From assembly GCA_029237695.1 (NCBI GenBank), contig CM055265.1, positions 43,207,331 to 43,271,330 on the forward strand: 64,000 bases of DNA. The letters are read 5' to 3'. Below, piece by piece: positions 47,075 through 57,287 of this stretch (position 1 is its first letter; every line of letters starts with the position of its first letter). The DNA comes from Conchocele bisecta (taxonomy: Eukaryota > Mollusca > Bivalvia > Lucinida > Thyasiridae). Below the pieces are notes generated by a model. That model was not told where the DNA came from, did not search any database, and worked only from the letters and a program-made list of their open reading frames with translations. The position numbers and the translations under genes are program-made.

Positions 47075-47390
47075 AGCGAGTATCAAAAAACAATAACAAA
47101 TTTGTGGTACCTTTATCATGCTGCAGAAATCAATAATCAGGCCACAAGTATAGCATTTTGTTTTCTCCATGAAAACACATCTTGGCATTTCATTAGAATT
47201 GTCTCCAAGGAGACAATTCTAATGAAATACCAAGATGTGTTTTCATTGCGAAGCAAACTATTCAATAATTGCTGTCTGTTGATGTGTAAACAGTAGTGTG
47301 ATTTTATTTTACCCAATTCAAATATTGAAATACCCAATTGCTTCAGATATGATGGAGTGAAAATACTCAATTACTAATTCCTTATCTGGA
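47075..47390. mobile_element. GCTCCAGATAAGG-family MITE, right part
   Basis: Contains the hairpin ATCTTGGCATTTCATTAGAA TTGTCTCC and inverse and ends ATTACTAATTCCTTATCTGGAGC. The left end is degraded. Confidence 0.7.
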
Positions 47391-48702
47391 GCCCTGAATG
47401 CAATATTGAGCGTCATACCACTTGAAACTGTATAATGCAATGTAAGAATATATTAACCTGCCATTGGCTATCTAACTGCCATCGTCGGTTACCACTTTCA
47501 ACAGTATTGTGTGACTAATGACTTTTCAAACATGAAACGTCTAGTTGCAACTGTCAATTAAGACAAGCTATGTGATTTTGTACTTAAGACTATATATAGA
47601 CACTGTCATATATTCTGTAAATGGCGTCGGAAAGTTGTAGATTTGTTTCACATCAAATGCGGAATTGTAGTCCGCATATTCTACTCCTCATTTGGTAATG
47701 CACCAGTCAATGGAAATCCCCGCCCCCCTCTGGCCCGGGGAATAGCGGGGCTTATAATTTTGACTCAGTTAAAGCCCCGCTATGTCCCCGCAGTGCGGGG
47801 CAATCTGGCTGGTTAAACCCCGGGTAAATGGCCCCGCACCCCGGGGACATCAGTAAGGTTAAATCCCCGGTAAAGGCCCCGCAGTGCGGGGCATATTTCA
47901 AAGCTGATATTAAAAAAATTGAGAAGAGAAGGCTTGTTCAAATCAGTGTGTATAGATGATGTACAAAACATTTAAAAATAACAATTCAATCACTGGGTAC
48001 AACCCAGTCTAGAGGACAAAGATTGATTGATTGAATATTGTTTAACGTCCGTTCAACAGCAAAGGTCATTACAGACAGGTCGGCAGTTTCGAATCCCTGC
48101 TCAAAGAGGACAAATAATTCATCACTGACCTTTATACATTATCTTGTTCTGGGGCGATTTTACGACTGTTTGCACAATTTCCATTTTAGTGGACTCTCCC
48201 CACAAGCAGGGCCTACTGCAGACTACTTCTAACCTCACCAAAATCACTGGGCGCCAGTCTCCATTTACTCAGCTCTTAATATACAAGAATCAGGAAATAC
48301 GGTTGATTTATTTTAGCAGTCAGAAGCAACAAACTGGTCCGGCCGACTCCATTGGTCTGAGGAGCCACACATGGGTACGAGTACTGCAGATTATTAATAG
48401 CAGCTTTAGATTTACGCTACCATGATTTGGTGTCTGTCTGCTGTCAGATAGTCACACCAGTAAAGTAACTTTAATAATCCCATTCTTATCCACCAGCCGG
48501 TGGTACAAAAAGCAATGGAGAATGCAACACCAAGTTTGAAATCAGAAAAGGACTATAGCTTTATATTCTGACATGTACTGCATGTTTAGATATCAATCAA
48601 GACAGTGAAAGAACTCAATATTGTCACATGTATACAATGTAGAAGACTTGACATAAATGCTGGGTTCCAGCTAGAACATGACCTCCAAAAAATATGTGTC
48701 TC

Positions 48703-49148
48703 ATCATGGCCCTAGAACCACCAGACCTTCCCAATATTTTAATCGGCGTAAACCTGTCGGTGGCAACTTTCGTAAAAGACCGGTGTCAACTTTCGTGTTT
48801 AATATTTGTCGATTATTTGACAACGACATTTTATCAATTTTATAAAAAATATCGGAATGCTATGCGATGTAATTTTGAATATGAAACTTTCAGAAGAAAC
48901 AAGTTTTACAATCCATCCGTAATTGATGAAGATATCGCACTTACAACATGAAAAGCAGATCTCAAGTTGTAAGTGTGATATCTTCACCAATTATGGATGG
49001 ATTGTAACACTTTTTCTTCTGAATGTTCCATATTCATAATTACATCGCATAGCATTCCCATTTTTTAAAAAAATGCCGTTGTAAAATAATCGTGAAATAG
49101 TAAGATCACAATATTGTGAAGGTCCGGTGGTTTCAGGGCCGTGCTCAT
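48703..49148. mobile_element. 450-bp foldback inside the 2.3-kb element
   Basis: CATGGCCCTAGAACCACCAG ACCTTCCCAATATT is inverted at 49110-49148. Inner arms ATGCTATGCGATGTAATTTT and ACAATCCATCCGTAATTGATG with inverses; the loop is ACATGAAAAGCAGATCTCAA. Its 85-codon open frame spans both arms and is not a gene. Confidence 0.75.
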
Positions 49149-49159
49149 GGCAGACAGTT

Positions 49160-49340
49160 GTATCATACAGTGATACATGTTGTCTGACGCCCACATACAG
49201 TGATACATGTTTACAGTGATACATGCATGTTGTCTGACGCCCTCATACAGTGATACATGTTGTCTGACGCCTTCATACAGTGATACATGTTGTCTGACGC
49301 CCTCATACATTGCCCTCATACAGTGATACATGTATGTTGT
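49160..49340 (+). repeat. ~33-bp minisatellite CAGTGATACATGTTGTCTGACGCCCTCATA
   Basis: Five or six copies of CATACAGTGATACATG with TTGTCTGACGCC, including one shortened unit. It lies at the edge of the foldback at 48703-49148. Confidence 0.85.
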
Positions 49341-49344
49341 CTGC

Positions 49345-49760
49345 TGTCCCCTGTGGTGTGGGGGAGGGATCAGCAGCATTCCTATGACAGATGAAATAGT
49401 GTTTTACGGCTCATCAACTTTTTAAGTCATTTATAGCCGGGAATACACCTGTATCAGGGAGAGAAATAGTAATTCAGATCTGAATTTACGAAATCTCAAT
49501 TTGGTGCCAGGTTCCCTTACCACACCAAATCACTTGGCTCCCCGCCCCCCCCCGCCCCCTTTCACCCGGCTTTTATGAGAAGCAGGGGATACTGTGATTT
49601 ATTCCATCGTAGGAATCAGCAGCACCACTGCAGCTGATCCCCCCCACACCACAGGGGGTCCTATGATAGAATAAGCCACATTATCCCCTGCTTCTCGTAA
49701 AAGTCTAGTAAAAGAGGTCGAAAACCAAGTGATTTGGTGTAGGTGTGCCCGGGGACAACA
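49345..49760. repeat. Interleaved inverted repeats
   Basis: CCCCTGTGGTGTGGGGGAGG GATCAGC (49348) pairs with GCTGATCCCCCCCACACCAC (49632). ATGAGAAGCAGGGGATACTG TGATTTATTCC (49575) pairs with 49665-49700. GGTGCCAGGTTCCCTTACCA CACCAAATCAC pairs with 49728-49755. Confidence 0.65.
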
Positions 49761-50124
49761 CGCAGTGATATCATGGTTATAGTTCAATAAATAAAGACTG
49801 CTGAGATCCAGAAAAAAACTAGTTAAAAAGTATGTTACAGCCCTGGTAAAGCCCCGGGGTTACGTCCCCGCATATTTTGGCGAAGTTAAAGCCCCAGGGT
49901 TGTCCTCGCAGTGCGGGGCATCGTGACAGGTTAAAACCCCGGGGTATGCCCGGCTATGTCCCGGCTATTCCCCGGGCCAGGGTGGGGGGGGGGCGGGATT
50001 TCCATTGACTGGTGCATAAGAAAATTACGTCAATTTTCGATGTTATTTACGGAAAATATCGTAAATGTTTCATGAGATATCAGCTTATATTCTTAGGTAC
50101 AAAATCATATTGATTGTCTCAATT

Positions 50125-50360
50125 GTGACTGTGACTGGAGAAATGGGGCTTATGAGACCAATGTAGCCTCTGATCAAATAGCACACTGCAGTAGCCTGAT
50201 CATTATCTATATTGCTTGTTAGAAGCATGACGGGTGTTTCATTGATGGAATGGCGAACAGTGCAGATCCTGATCAGCCTGTGCGGATGCACAGGCTGATC
50301 TGGATCTACACTGGTGTCAAAAACACATAAGCTCAATTTCTCCAGTCTCAGCCACATGTG
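50125..50360. mobile_element. GTGTAGATCCAG MITE, nearly full copy
   Basis: GACTGTGACTGGAGAAATGG to CAATTTCTCCAGTCTCAGCC with the complete centre CTGATCAGCCTGTGCGGATGCACAGGCTGATC. 236 bp; a good reference copy. Confidence 0.8.
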
Positions 50361-50740
50361 TGGTCTGCAATTTCCGAGTGTTGGTTTTCCGCCATAACAA
50401 TACAAATGTAGCTGACAGTGTTGATTTCCCGCCATCAATTGGGCTACTGAATTGTGTCTGGCTTCTCGTATTCTTTAGTCTATATTAATATTTTTATCAA
50501 TACAAATATGTTTTGTAAGCACATACGAAGCATCTCTGTTTTATTGAGAAATGAAAATAAACAAAATATGTTGACCGCTAAAACAGACGACAGTATACGT
50601 TTCGCTACGTTTAAGTGTCACCTGTCACTGTTGATTGTTCCAGCTTCAACACCAAATCAGAGACATACGGTAACCTAGGTCACTGACAAAATCAGAAACA
50701 TACATTACTTGTGTATGTTTCTGACCAAATGCAGTCTGCT

Positions 50741-50990
50741 GAATGTTAATTTCCCGCCTTCAAGCTACCGTCTGCTGTCCGTGTTGATTTTCTGCCTTCA
50801 AGCTACCGTCTTCTGTCGGTGTTGATTTCCCGCCTTAAAGCTACCGTCTGCTGTCAGTGTTGATTTCCCGTCTTCAGGCTACCGTCTGTTGATTTCCCGT
50901 ATTCAAGCTACCGTCTGCTGCCAGTGTTGATTTCCCGTCTTCAAGCTACCGTCTGCTGCCAGTGTTGATTTCCCGCCATCAGCTGTGGTC
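50741..50990 (+). repeat. ~38-bp tandem repeat downstream of the GPCR gene
   Basis: About six and a half copies of GTGTTGATTTCCCGCCTTCA AGCTACCGTCTGCTGTCA, one shortened. Isolated copies of GTGTTGATTTCCCGCCATCA lie at 50415 and 50970. It lies about 90-340 bp past the stop codon of the GPCR and might be in its 3' UTR. Confidence 0.85.
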
Positions 50991-51077
50991 AGCGGTGACG
51001 AGTTCACGTGACCAGTTCAGTGACACGTCTGCCTGTCGATGATGTCGCCCCACGCCGGAATACCTGGGTCCATATTG

Positions 51078-52373
51078 TCATATGTCCGGTCGTCTGCAGC
51101 AGCAACAAGCGATCGTGCATCGGGACAATACTTTTTTGGCGTCGCGCCGAAAGTTAATGTTGAAGAAACTATAAATTATTGGATTTATCGCATTGTTTAT
51201 AAAATAAGATTTTATGCCGAATTTATACACGACTTCTGCGCTGGGACTAAGTGTGTCTTCGAAGTCCTTTTTGATGCTTCTGACTGACATTAGTATTAAG
51301 AAGGGCAGATAACTGACGACGTATGCAACGGTAACCGCGAATAGAACGACCGTTGTTCGTGTTACTTTTATTTTACGTCTTTTGGCAGATTTCTGGGTGC
51401 TGCACTGGGATATAGATGAAATTCGTCTGTCTTTAGGTGTTTTTCTTTTCATTGTCGTGTCATTTTGTTCAGACGACATTTCGGTACTGGCCGCGTCCGA
51501 TGCGTGTGGGTCAGTCGTATTTTCGGCCACGTCCGTCTCCCGCGCTGAACTACCACTGAACTTCCTGTGTTTGGATATTTCCGAATTTCGTTTAGAAGGT
51601 TCTCCTATTTTTAGTCTCTTTTGGTGCCAGATTTGCGTGCCAATGCTGCAGTACATAATTGCGAAAAATACCAAACAGCAAATAAAAATGAATCCGAGAA
51701 GCCCGTAGTACACACTTGGGTAGACTGTATCTTTCACGGAGTCGTCTGTAGAGCAGTCAACACCAAATACCCCCGGGTGCACCTCCACTGTCTCTTCTCC
51801 GAATATAAAGCACGCGGGCCACGACAGTAGCACTCCCATCATCATGGCAACTATGCACAACTTCTTGGTGGTTGCCACGGCAATCTGTTTCCCAAGTTTA
51901 CAGATACGCAAGTAGCGATCCACGGCGACGGCAATTAAAATCGTAGACGATCCTATTGACGTGACACTTTCCACGAATCTCAACAGTTTACACGCGGCCG
52001 GGGCGTAAAACATGTACGGGAAACGTAGGTCCGTTACTTCGGTTGGCATACCGATCAGGCAGGTCAAAAGGTCGAACACGGCTAGCGCCAGGATGAAGAA
52101 ATGCGATGATGTCTTTTTGGGTTTACTGTAGTAGACGCAGCAGACGAGAATATTTCCGAGCGTTCCCACGACCATGAGTATGACAACGTATATAATAACC
52201 GGTAGGTATAGCAGCGCTTTGTCATCGTTGTATTGCACCAGGAGGTCAAACTTCTCTGATTCGCTCAGCGTGGTGTCGTCTGGCGTTAGTGTTGGCGTTA
52301 TGTTTACGGCCAGCGTAGTTGTAGTTGTGGGATGGTCTGTCGTGTCTAAAATTGTGGAGCTTGGTGACGTCAT
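51078..52373 (-). CDS. Orphan rhodopsin-like (class A) G-protein-coupled receptor, probable peptide receptor type
   Basis: A 431-residue open frame without introns. It has an extracellular, Thr-rich N-terminus with N-glycosylation site NIT (24-26) and seven hydrophobic segments at about 57-81, 91-113, 127-150, 172-192, 218-242, 338-363 and 383-405. Class A landmarks: GTLGNILV in TM1 (N74), LALAVFD in TM2 (D101), Cys128 and Cys207 for the extracellular disulfide, DRY at 152-154, W185/P186 in TM4, and NPIIY at 397-401. TM6 has SYLPF instead of the usual CWxP. The third intracellular loop (about 245-335) is long, basic and Ser/Thr-rich, with possible PKA/PKC-type sites. A CCCC run at 423-426 could be palmitoylated. 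It should signal from the plasma membrane through G proteins. The ligand cannot be told from the sequence; cholecystokinin/orexin-like peptide receptors are the kind it resembles. Confidence 0.93.
   Translation of the reverse strand: MTSPSSTILDTTDHPTTTTTLAVNITPTLTPDDTTLSESEKFDLLVQYNDDKALLYLPVIIYVVILMVVGTLGNILVCCVYYSKPKKTSSHFFILALAVFDLLTCLIGMPTEVTDLRFPYMFYAPAACKLLRFVESVTSIGSSTILIAVAVDRYLRICKLGKQIAVATTKKLCIVAMMMGVLLSWPACFIFGEETVEVHPGVFGVDCSTDDSVKDTVYPSVYYGLLGFIFICCLVFFAIMYCSIGTQIWHQKRLKIGEPSKRNSEISKHRKFSGSSARETDVAENTTDPHASDAASTEMSSEQNDTTMKRKTPKDRRISSISQCSTQKSAKRRKIKVTRTTVVLFAVTVAYVVSYLPFLILMSVRSIKKDFEDTLSPSAEVVYKFGIKSYFINNAINPIIYSFFNINFRRDAKKVLSRCTIACCCCRRPDI
52365..52372 (-). promoter_or_regulatory. 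CRE palindrome overlapping the GPCR start codon
   Basis: TGACGTCA, the full CREB/ATF site, is read from the second base of ATGACGTCA (Met-Thr-Ser). The sequence match is exact; whether it binds anything is unknown, and it also encodes residues 1-3. Confidence 0.35.
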
Positions 52374-52430
52374 CGCTGGTTTGTATCCCCATCAGCTGTC
52401 ACCCAGGCGTCTACACTTGTCACTGCAATG

Positions 52431-52440
52431 TATTTATATA
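52431..52440 (-). promoter_or_regulatory. Candidate TATA box of the GPCR gene
   Basis: The minus strand reads TATATAAATA about 60 bp upstream of the ATG, spaced for transcription to start some 30 bp before the start codon with a very short 5' leader. No splice acceptor is needed, consistent with an intronless gene. Confidence 0.5.
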
Positions 52441-52517
52441 GCATGATAGTGGCTTGTAAATAACACTGATGTGTCAACTGAAGGAATTTTATTCAGACAA
52501 AAGAAACGCGCATACCT

Positions 52518-52746
52518 ATATGTGGCTGTGAGTGGAGAAATGGGGCTTTTGCGGCCAGTGTAGATCCAGATCAGCCTGTGCATCCGTACAGTCTGATTAG
52601 GATCTGCACTGTTCGCCAATAAAAATCCCGTCATGTTCATAACAAGCAATTTAGATCGTTACAAAGCTACATGGGTGTGATATTTGATTAGGAGCTACAC
52701 TGGTCACAAATCCCATAAGCCCCATTCTCCAGTCACGGCCACATAC
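52518..52746. mobile_element. GTGTAGATCCAG MITE just upstream of the GPCR gene
   Basis: GTGGCTGTGAGTGGAGAAAT to CCATTCTCCAGTCACGGCCAC; centre GATCAGCCTGTGCATCCGTA. It lies about 80 bp beyond the candidate TATA box. Confidence 0.8.
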
Positions 52747-52770
52747 ACTATTTGTGTAGCTGTGTTGCTA

Positions 52771-52982
52771 TTAACCCTTACAATGCTGATTAAAAAATTG
52801 ACGTCTGCTGTTTATTTTTTATTTCCATTTTTTCTCATCAAAAACATGGTTTGACAGCATTTTAGAATCATTTGACGGAAATGATTATAAAATGCTGTCA
52901 AACCATGTTTTTACTGAGAAAAGAGATCACATATGGCACAGCAGCAGACGACTATTTTCGGTTCCCGCATTCTAAGTGTTAA
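52771..52982. mobile_element. CAGACGAC/TTAA hairpin MITE, full copy
   Basis: Bounded by TTAA at 52771 and 52979. Arms CCCTTACAATGCTGATTAAA, ACGTCTGCTGTTTATTTTT and ATCAAAAACATGGTTTGACA with inverses; loop TCATTTGACGGAAATGA. Confidence 0.8.
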
Positions 52983-53039
52983 TGAAGGTATGACATGTCT
53001 TTGCAACTTATTCATAGTCCAAACTCGAGTTCATGTGTG

Positions 53040-53539
53040 NNNNNNNNNNNNNNNNNNNNNNNNNNNNNNNNNNNNNNNNNNNNNNNNNNNNNNNNNNNNN
53101 NNNNNNNNNNNNNNNNNNNNNNNNNNNNNNNNNNNNNNNNNNNNNNNNNNNNNNNNNNNNNNNNNNNNNNNNNNNNNNNNNNNNNNNNNNNNNNNNNNNN
53201 NNNNNNNNNNNNNNNNNNNNNNNNNNNNNNNNNNNNNNNNNNNNNNNNNNNNNNNNNNNNNNNNNNNNNNNNNNNNNNNNNNNNNNNNNNNNNNNNNNNN
53301 NNNNNNNNNNNNNNNNNNNNNNNNNNNNNNNNNNNNNNNNNNNNNNNNNNNNNNNNNNNNNNNNNNNNNNNNNNNNNNNNNNNNNNNNNNNNNNNNNNNN
53401 NNNNNNNNNNNNNNNNNNNNNNNNNNNNNNNNNNNNNNNNNNNNNNNNNNNNNNNNNNNNNNNNNNNNNNNNNNNNNNNNNNNNNNNNNNNNNNNNNNNN
53501 NNNNNNNNNNNNNNNNNNNNNNNNNNNNNNNNNNNNNNN
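53040..53539. other. Assembly gap, 500 N
   Basis: Exactly 500 N, a placeholder size. The bases on the left (GTTCATGTGTG) are repeated immediately on the right, so the true gap may be zero (see findings). Any reading frame through it is meaningless. Confidence 0.95.
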
Positions 53540-53559
53540 GTTCATGTGTGAGCGTATAC

Positions 53560-53765
53560 AATGGTCGGGGTATATATGGTCGCCAACATGTCCGTATGTC
53601 CGTATGTCTGTTCGAGAGTTGCGTTTCAGTTTTCGGCTACCGTTACCGTAAGTTGGATTGGCTTGAAACTTCATACATGTCTATATATATATACTGGTCA
53701 TCATCCATGTTTTCATTCTATACCCCACCCATGCGGCGGCCCCTTTGCTCTATGTCAGGGTAACA
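53560..53765 (+). mobile_element. Helentron-like fragment beside the gap
   Basis: GGGGTATATATGGTCGCCAA, GTCCGTATGTCCGTATGTCTG, then a core (GGCTTGAAACTTCATACATG, CATCATCCATGTTTTCATTC, CACCCATGCGGC) matching the array at 21565-22250. The left part may be lost in the gap. Confidence 0.6.
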
Positions 53766-53954
53766 ATTTGAACCACAAACTAACAGAAACGTAACATGTT
53801 CAAACTAACATGTTCACAATATACATGAAATCGCACTATTTACGCGCTCGTTTTAGCTAACCACGTGCACTTCAAGGTGCAACAGGAAACTACAATTGTC
53901 GTTTTTATTCTGCTCTATCCATGCATTTCCATTGTTTAAGTTACAGAGTTTGCT

Positions 53955-54180
53955 GCGTACACGTTCATTGTCACGGTGCACTTATGTAGAGGATATTCAT
54001 ATTTTTGCAACGAATATGACATATATGTTCATCGAGTGGTGTGAAATTTCCATATTTCACGAGTGCCGTTATTCATTGAGTGGTGTGAAATGTCCATGTT
54101 AGGCACTCGTGAAATATGGACATTTCACACCACTCGATGAACATATATGTCATATTCGTTCCACAAATATGAATATTCTA
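53955..54180. repeat. Foldback repeat
   Basis: AGGATATTCATATTTTTGCAACGAATATGACATATATGTTCATCGAGTGGTGTGAAAT (split for reading: ACGAATATGACATATATG, TCATCGAGTGGTGTGAAA) is inverted at 54100-54178. The loop holds a second, direct GAGTGGTGTGAAATGTCCAT. Confidence 0.7.
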
Positions 54181-54184
54181 TTTA

Positions 54185-55411
54185 TTATATACTGCTCCAT
54201 GGAAATTAGCAGTTTTTTAGACTGTATACGGCAATGAATGTGTATTTGCAGCCTATTTGCGCTGTTTTCTGCAGGTGCGCGTTATGAATATAGATAGCGG
54301 AAGTAGTCGTATTTTCACCGGAAGTTGTTTATTTCATCGATGAGAACATATGACTTTTATTTACATCGTATAACTATGTATTTCATGGGTAGGTATATAA
54401 TAAAGTTGTTTATTACACAGGTGGAAGACTCGGACCTAGGACCCAATAATTGGCTCATTTGAAAAACGTTACCCCAAAGGACCCAATATGTGATGTAGAA
54501 CATATGATATAATGTAGCTAATTACATGTAGAAAAGCCAGGAGAACGGACTTCTATAAATTGTATTACACCAAACAGTAAAATATGTCAGTTTTCTGGAC
54601 AGGTGTGTGCCTGTGTTTTTAACAATACGAACCACCATTATCAATAGCTTCATACACAGAAAAGCGCACAGTGTATCACTTTTACCTGGCCAACGACACA
54701 ACACATACCATATATACCCACTAGTGTACTCTGTTATTAGCTATCAAATCCAGTGACATCTAAGCAATTACCTGAGTGAATTGTCCCTGGTGTCTACTCA
54801 CCTACTATGCAAGTAAATATGGCTTTACCTGTAACGTGTACACTAACATAGGCTGTGCATCAGATTGAAAAAGTTTACATAGCGAAATTTATTTTGTATA
54901 GTTTTCTGGCATACTATTTATATAGGACGCCGTTGTAATATCTGTCTAGTATGTATTGCACTAAATTTTATTTCGTTTACTGTCATATTAGTTGCTGTAT
55001 GTGTCAAACACACGAAGTGGTGAAACTGTACGATGACTTGTACATACAAAGATGGCGGAGATGGCAACTCAATGCACCATCTAGTATACAGTAACAAGAC
55101 AATATTCACATATGTTATAGTCATATATCACATCACTCTTATGAAGCAATTATCATTGAAGCCAAGTGTATCTATCTATGACCTAATACCTTAAAGTCGC
55201 CTATACAATAAAGGACAACGTGTACCGCATTTGCTGCGGTATATTCATTTCATAAAAAATATGTCATTCCATTAGAAAGATATTAAAGGAAATCTACTGT
55301 GAACAAATCTAAAAAACATGACGTCACGCCGTTCGAAAACACGTGACTTTGTTTATCTTTTATAGGGGAATAATAATGGCAAACTGAGACGACTCATTAG
55401 TAGCCGGTTCA
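54185..55411. other. Intergenic, no gene or repeat family recognised
   Basis: 1.2 kb of AT-rich sequence with no supported reading frame. AAAATCATGACGTCACGCCG near 55315-55330 contains another TGACGTCA. Confidence 0.4.
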
Positions 55412-55603
55412 TATGTAGCCTATTTCATCAAAATTGCAAAGTATACTTTTCTAGCAAAGTATACTTTGAGGGAGAAATTTTAAATTTTTCGATAAATTTA
55501 TTAATTTTTATTATACTGAATTTATTACATTATCACAGCCATTTTGGCTGTGATAATGTAATAAATTCAGTATAATAATTCTGCATACTTTTAATCATCA
55601 AAT
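55412..55603. mobile_element. Harbinger-like CWG MITE, copy 9, right end lost
   Basis: ATG|TAGCCTATTTCATC, arms and full central palindrome. It stops after TTTTAATCATCAAATG. Confidence 0.75.
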
Positions 55604-55794
55604 GAAGTTAAACATTTTGCAAACATGGAATATGTTGTCCCGCTGTCTGATATTTTTTGAAGATGAGCACGTACGGTAATGATGATTATCGAGAGCAAAT
55701 AAAATGCCTTTCCGCTGCCACCGATGGCCATTGTATGTATACACGGACGTGTGTTTGGTGCTAGGTAATTGATCTGTTGATGAAATACTTGTAC

Positions 55795-56162
55795 AGTCGA
55801 ACCTCCCCGAACGGCCACCTCTCTACAACAACACTCTCTCTATAACAGTCGTTATTTTATATCCCAAGTGGATGATTTCCTCTGTATCTAACCAGTAGAC
55901 TGCTGAGCACGAAAATTGTCGTCTGCGGTTGCCTTTGCCTTATTTCTCAATAAAAACATGTTTTTGACAGCATTTTAGAATCATTTTCATTGGAAAAATG
56001 TTGCCAAAGCGTGTTTTTTTATGAGAATTATCGATAGAAAATAAATAAACAACGGACGACAAACTTTAATTCAGCATTAACCTCCCTACAACAACCACCT
56101 CTCTACAACAGCCAGTTTTGTGCCTTCGCATGGTTGGCTGTTGTAGAGAGGTTGCACTGTAC
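55795..56162. mobile_element. Pogo-like hairpin arms around a CAGACGAC hairpin MITE
   Basis: ACAGTCGAACCTCCCCGAAC at 55794 and GTTGTAGAGAGGTTGCACTGTA at 56139 form the outer inverted ends, with CTCTACAACA words. Inside, 55890-56083 is a CAGACGAC-family hairpin MITE. Confidence 0.6.
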
Positions 56163-56404
56163 TTGTGGAAGTGGGCAGAATAATCAGGACATAGCTTTAT
56201 CACAAACTAACTGACGCATGTTTACTTAGCCGGCGACCTGTACATAGTGTGCAATATTTTACGAAAAGTAAAAACTTTACCCGTAAAACATGAACATGTA
56301 TCCCCAGTACGGATGAACATCGAGTAGCAGAGATTGTGAAATGGTAAGCCATCAGGAAACCGTAGAAATAAAACTAGTCATTACGCCCACAAAACCGCCA
56401 CTAA

Positions 56405-56855
56405 AGGCCTATATCAAGGTGTATGATCATGTGTTTACAACAACAACAATAACAACAACAAGTACTGGAATTTCCAGAAGCCCTCCGATTCCAAGTACGT
56501 ATTATTTTGTCCTTATTATGTAACGGATTTTGATGAAATATGTTAAGTCTTGTTAAGCTGTATTTGGTGGTGTCGGTACTTTGACCCACATTTCTGTCGT
56601 TTTTGCGAAGAATCGATGTGCGTGTCCACTGATACGGAAATCGATTCTTCGCAAAACGACATAAGTATGTGCCGACCTCCCGGGACCACCAAATGCAGCT
56701 CATGAAGACGCGTTTGCTGCGCCATATTTCATCAACATCCGTTGCCGATTGAAGAAACTATCAAATAATACTTACTTTGGAGTGGGCGCGCTTAAAACAA
56801 TTTGAGTCATTGTTGTTGTTGTAACCACGTGATCATGCACCTTGTATATCATAAC
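56405..56855. mobile_element. 450-bp foldback with (CAA)n/(TTG)n arms, copy 1
   Basis: AAGGTGTATGATCATGTGTT TACAACAACAAC is inverted as GTTGTTGTTGTAACCACGTG ATCATGCACCTT. Inner arms TTTGGTGGTGTCGGTACTT and TCGTTTTTGCGAAGAATCGA with inverses. The second copy is 58690-59110. Confidence 0.75.
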
Positions 56856-57036
56856 AGTTGAACGTTTAGTTTTGTACATTTGCAACTGTTATAGAAAACC
56901 CATAAACTGGACACGAAACAAAGGAAATGTAGTTTAATTATGATGGGTTTCACTGCCGTTTAGCTCTGATGATCATGCCCGTGATGCTCACACCAATTCA
57001 TGATTGCAAAACATACAACTATGTCTTTGGAGTTCT

Positions 57037-57280
57037 GGGGCCCGTTTCACTAAACTTCGTACGACTAACATGTTCGTAAGTGCAAAGTTTTGATAGTCTG
57101 TAAATATCACATTAGCAATGTTTTCTTACAAACAATTATTGGATTTACATTTACTGAGCATTGGCTGCATATGCAGCCTATACTCAATAAATGTAAATTC
57201 ATCAATTGAAATTTCCAGATGATCCTAAATTTGCACTTACGAATATTTGAATCGCACAAAGTTTAGTGAAACGGGCCCCC
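57037..57280. mobile_element. Palindromic GGGGCCCGTTTCAC MITE, copy 3
   Basis: GGGGCCCGTTTCACTAAACTT to AAGTTTAGTGAAACGGGCCCC (last arms with few mismatches); centre GGCTGCATATGCAGCC. It abuts the CWG MITE at 57288. Confidence 0.85.
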
Positions 57281-57287
57281 GATATAC

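Larger units (their letters stand above)
47699..50016. mobile_element. 2.3-kb non-autonomous element, 45-bp inverted termini, TAA duplication
   Basis: Ends TGCACCAGTCAATGGAAATC and inverse, extending through CCCGCCCCCC and GGCCCGGGGAATAGC. TAA flanks it at 47696-47698 and 50017-50019. Subterminal zones (47744-47900, 49848-49990) hold repeated GC-rich words TTAAAGCCCCG and GCAGTGCGGGGCAT. The interior has a SINE-like piece (48018-48105, ATTGTTTAACGTCCGTTC and B-box-like TTTCGAATCCCTGC), a foldback, a minisatellite and a second foldback. The TAA duplication suggests PIF/Harbinger; no transposase was seen. Confidence 0.7.
47565..50120. mobile_element. TGATTTTGTACCT foldback MITE split by a 2.3-kb element
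   Basis: The left half at 47565-47698 (GCTATGTGATTTTGTACTTAAG, CATCAAATGCGGAATTGTAG) and right half at 50017-50120 (AAAATTACGTCAATTTTCGA, TTCTTAGGTACAAAATCATA) reconstitute one family member when 47699-50016 is removed. Confidence 0.75.

Noticed and set aside
48694..48951. 85-codon open frame
   Set aside because: Lies within one arm and the loop of a foldback element, with no recognisable family.
49160..49340. Repeat-spacer pattern of about 33 bp
   Set aside because: No variable spacers; simple tandem repetition.
51382..52446. Several plus-strand open frames of 69-108 codons
   Set aside because: Antisense shadows of the GPCR coding sequence, with no motifs of their own.
52933..53763. Open frames of up to 276 codons across the gap
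   Set aside because: They run through 500 N and have no coding evidence on either side.
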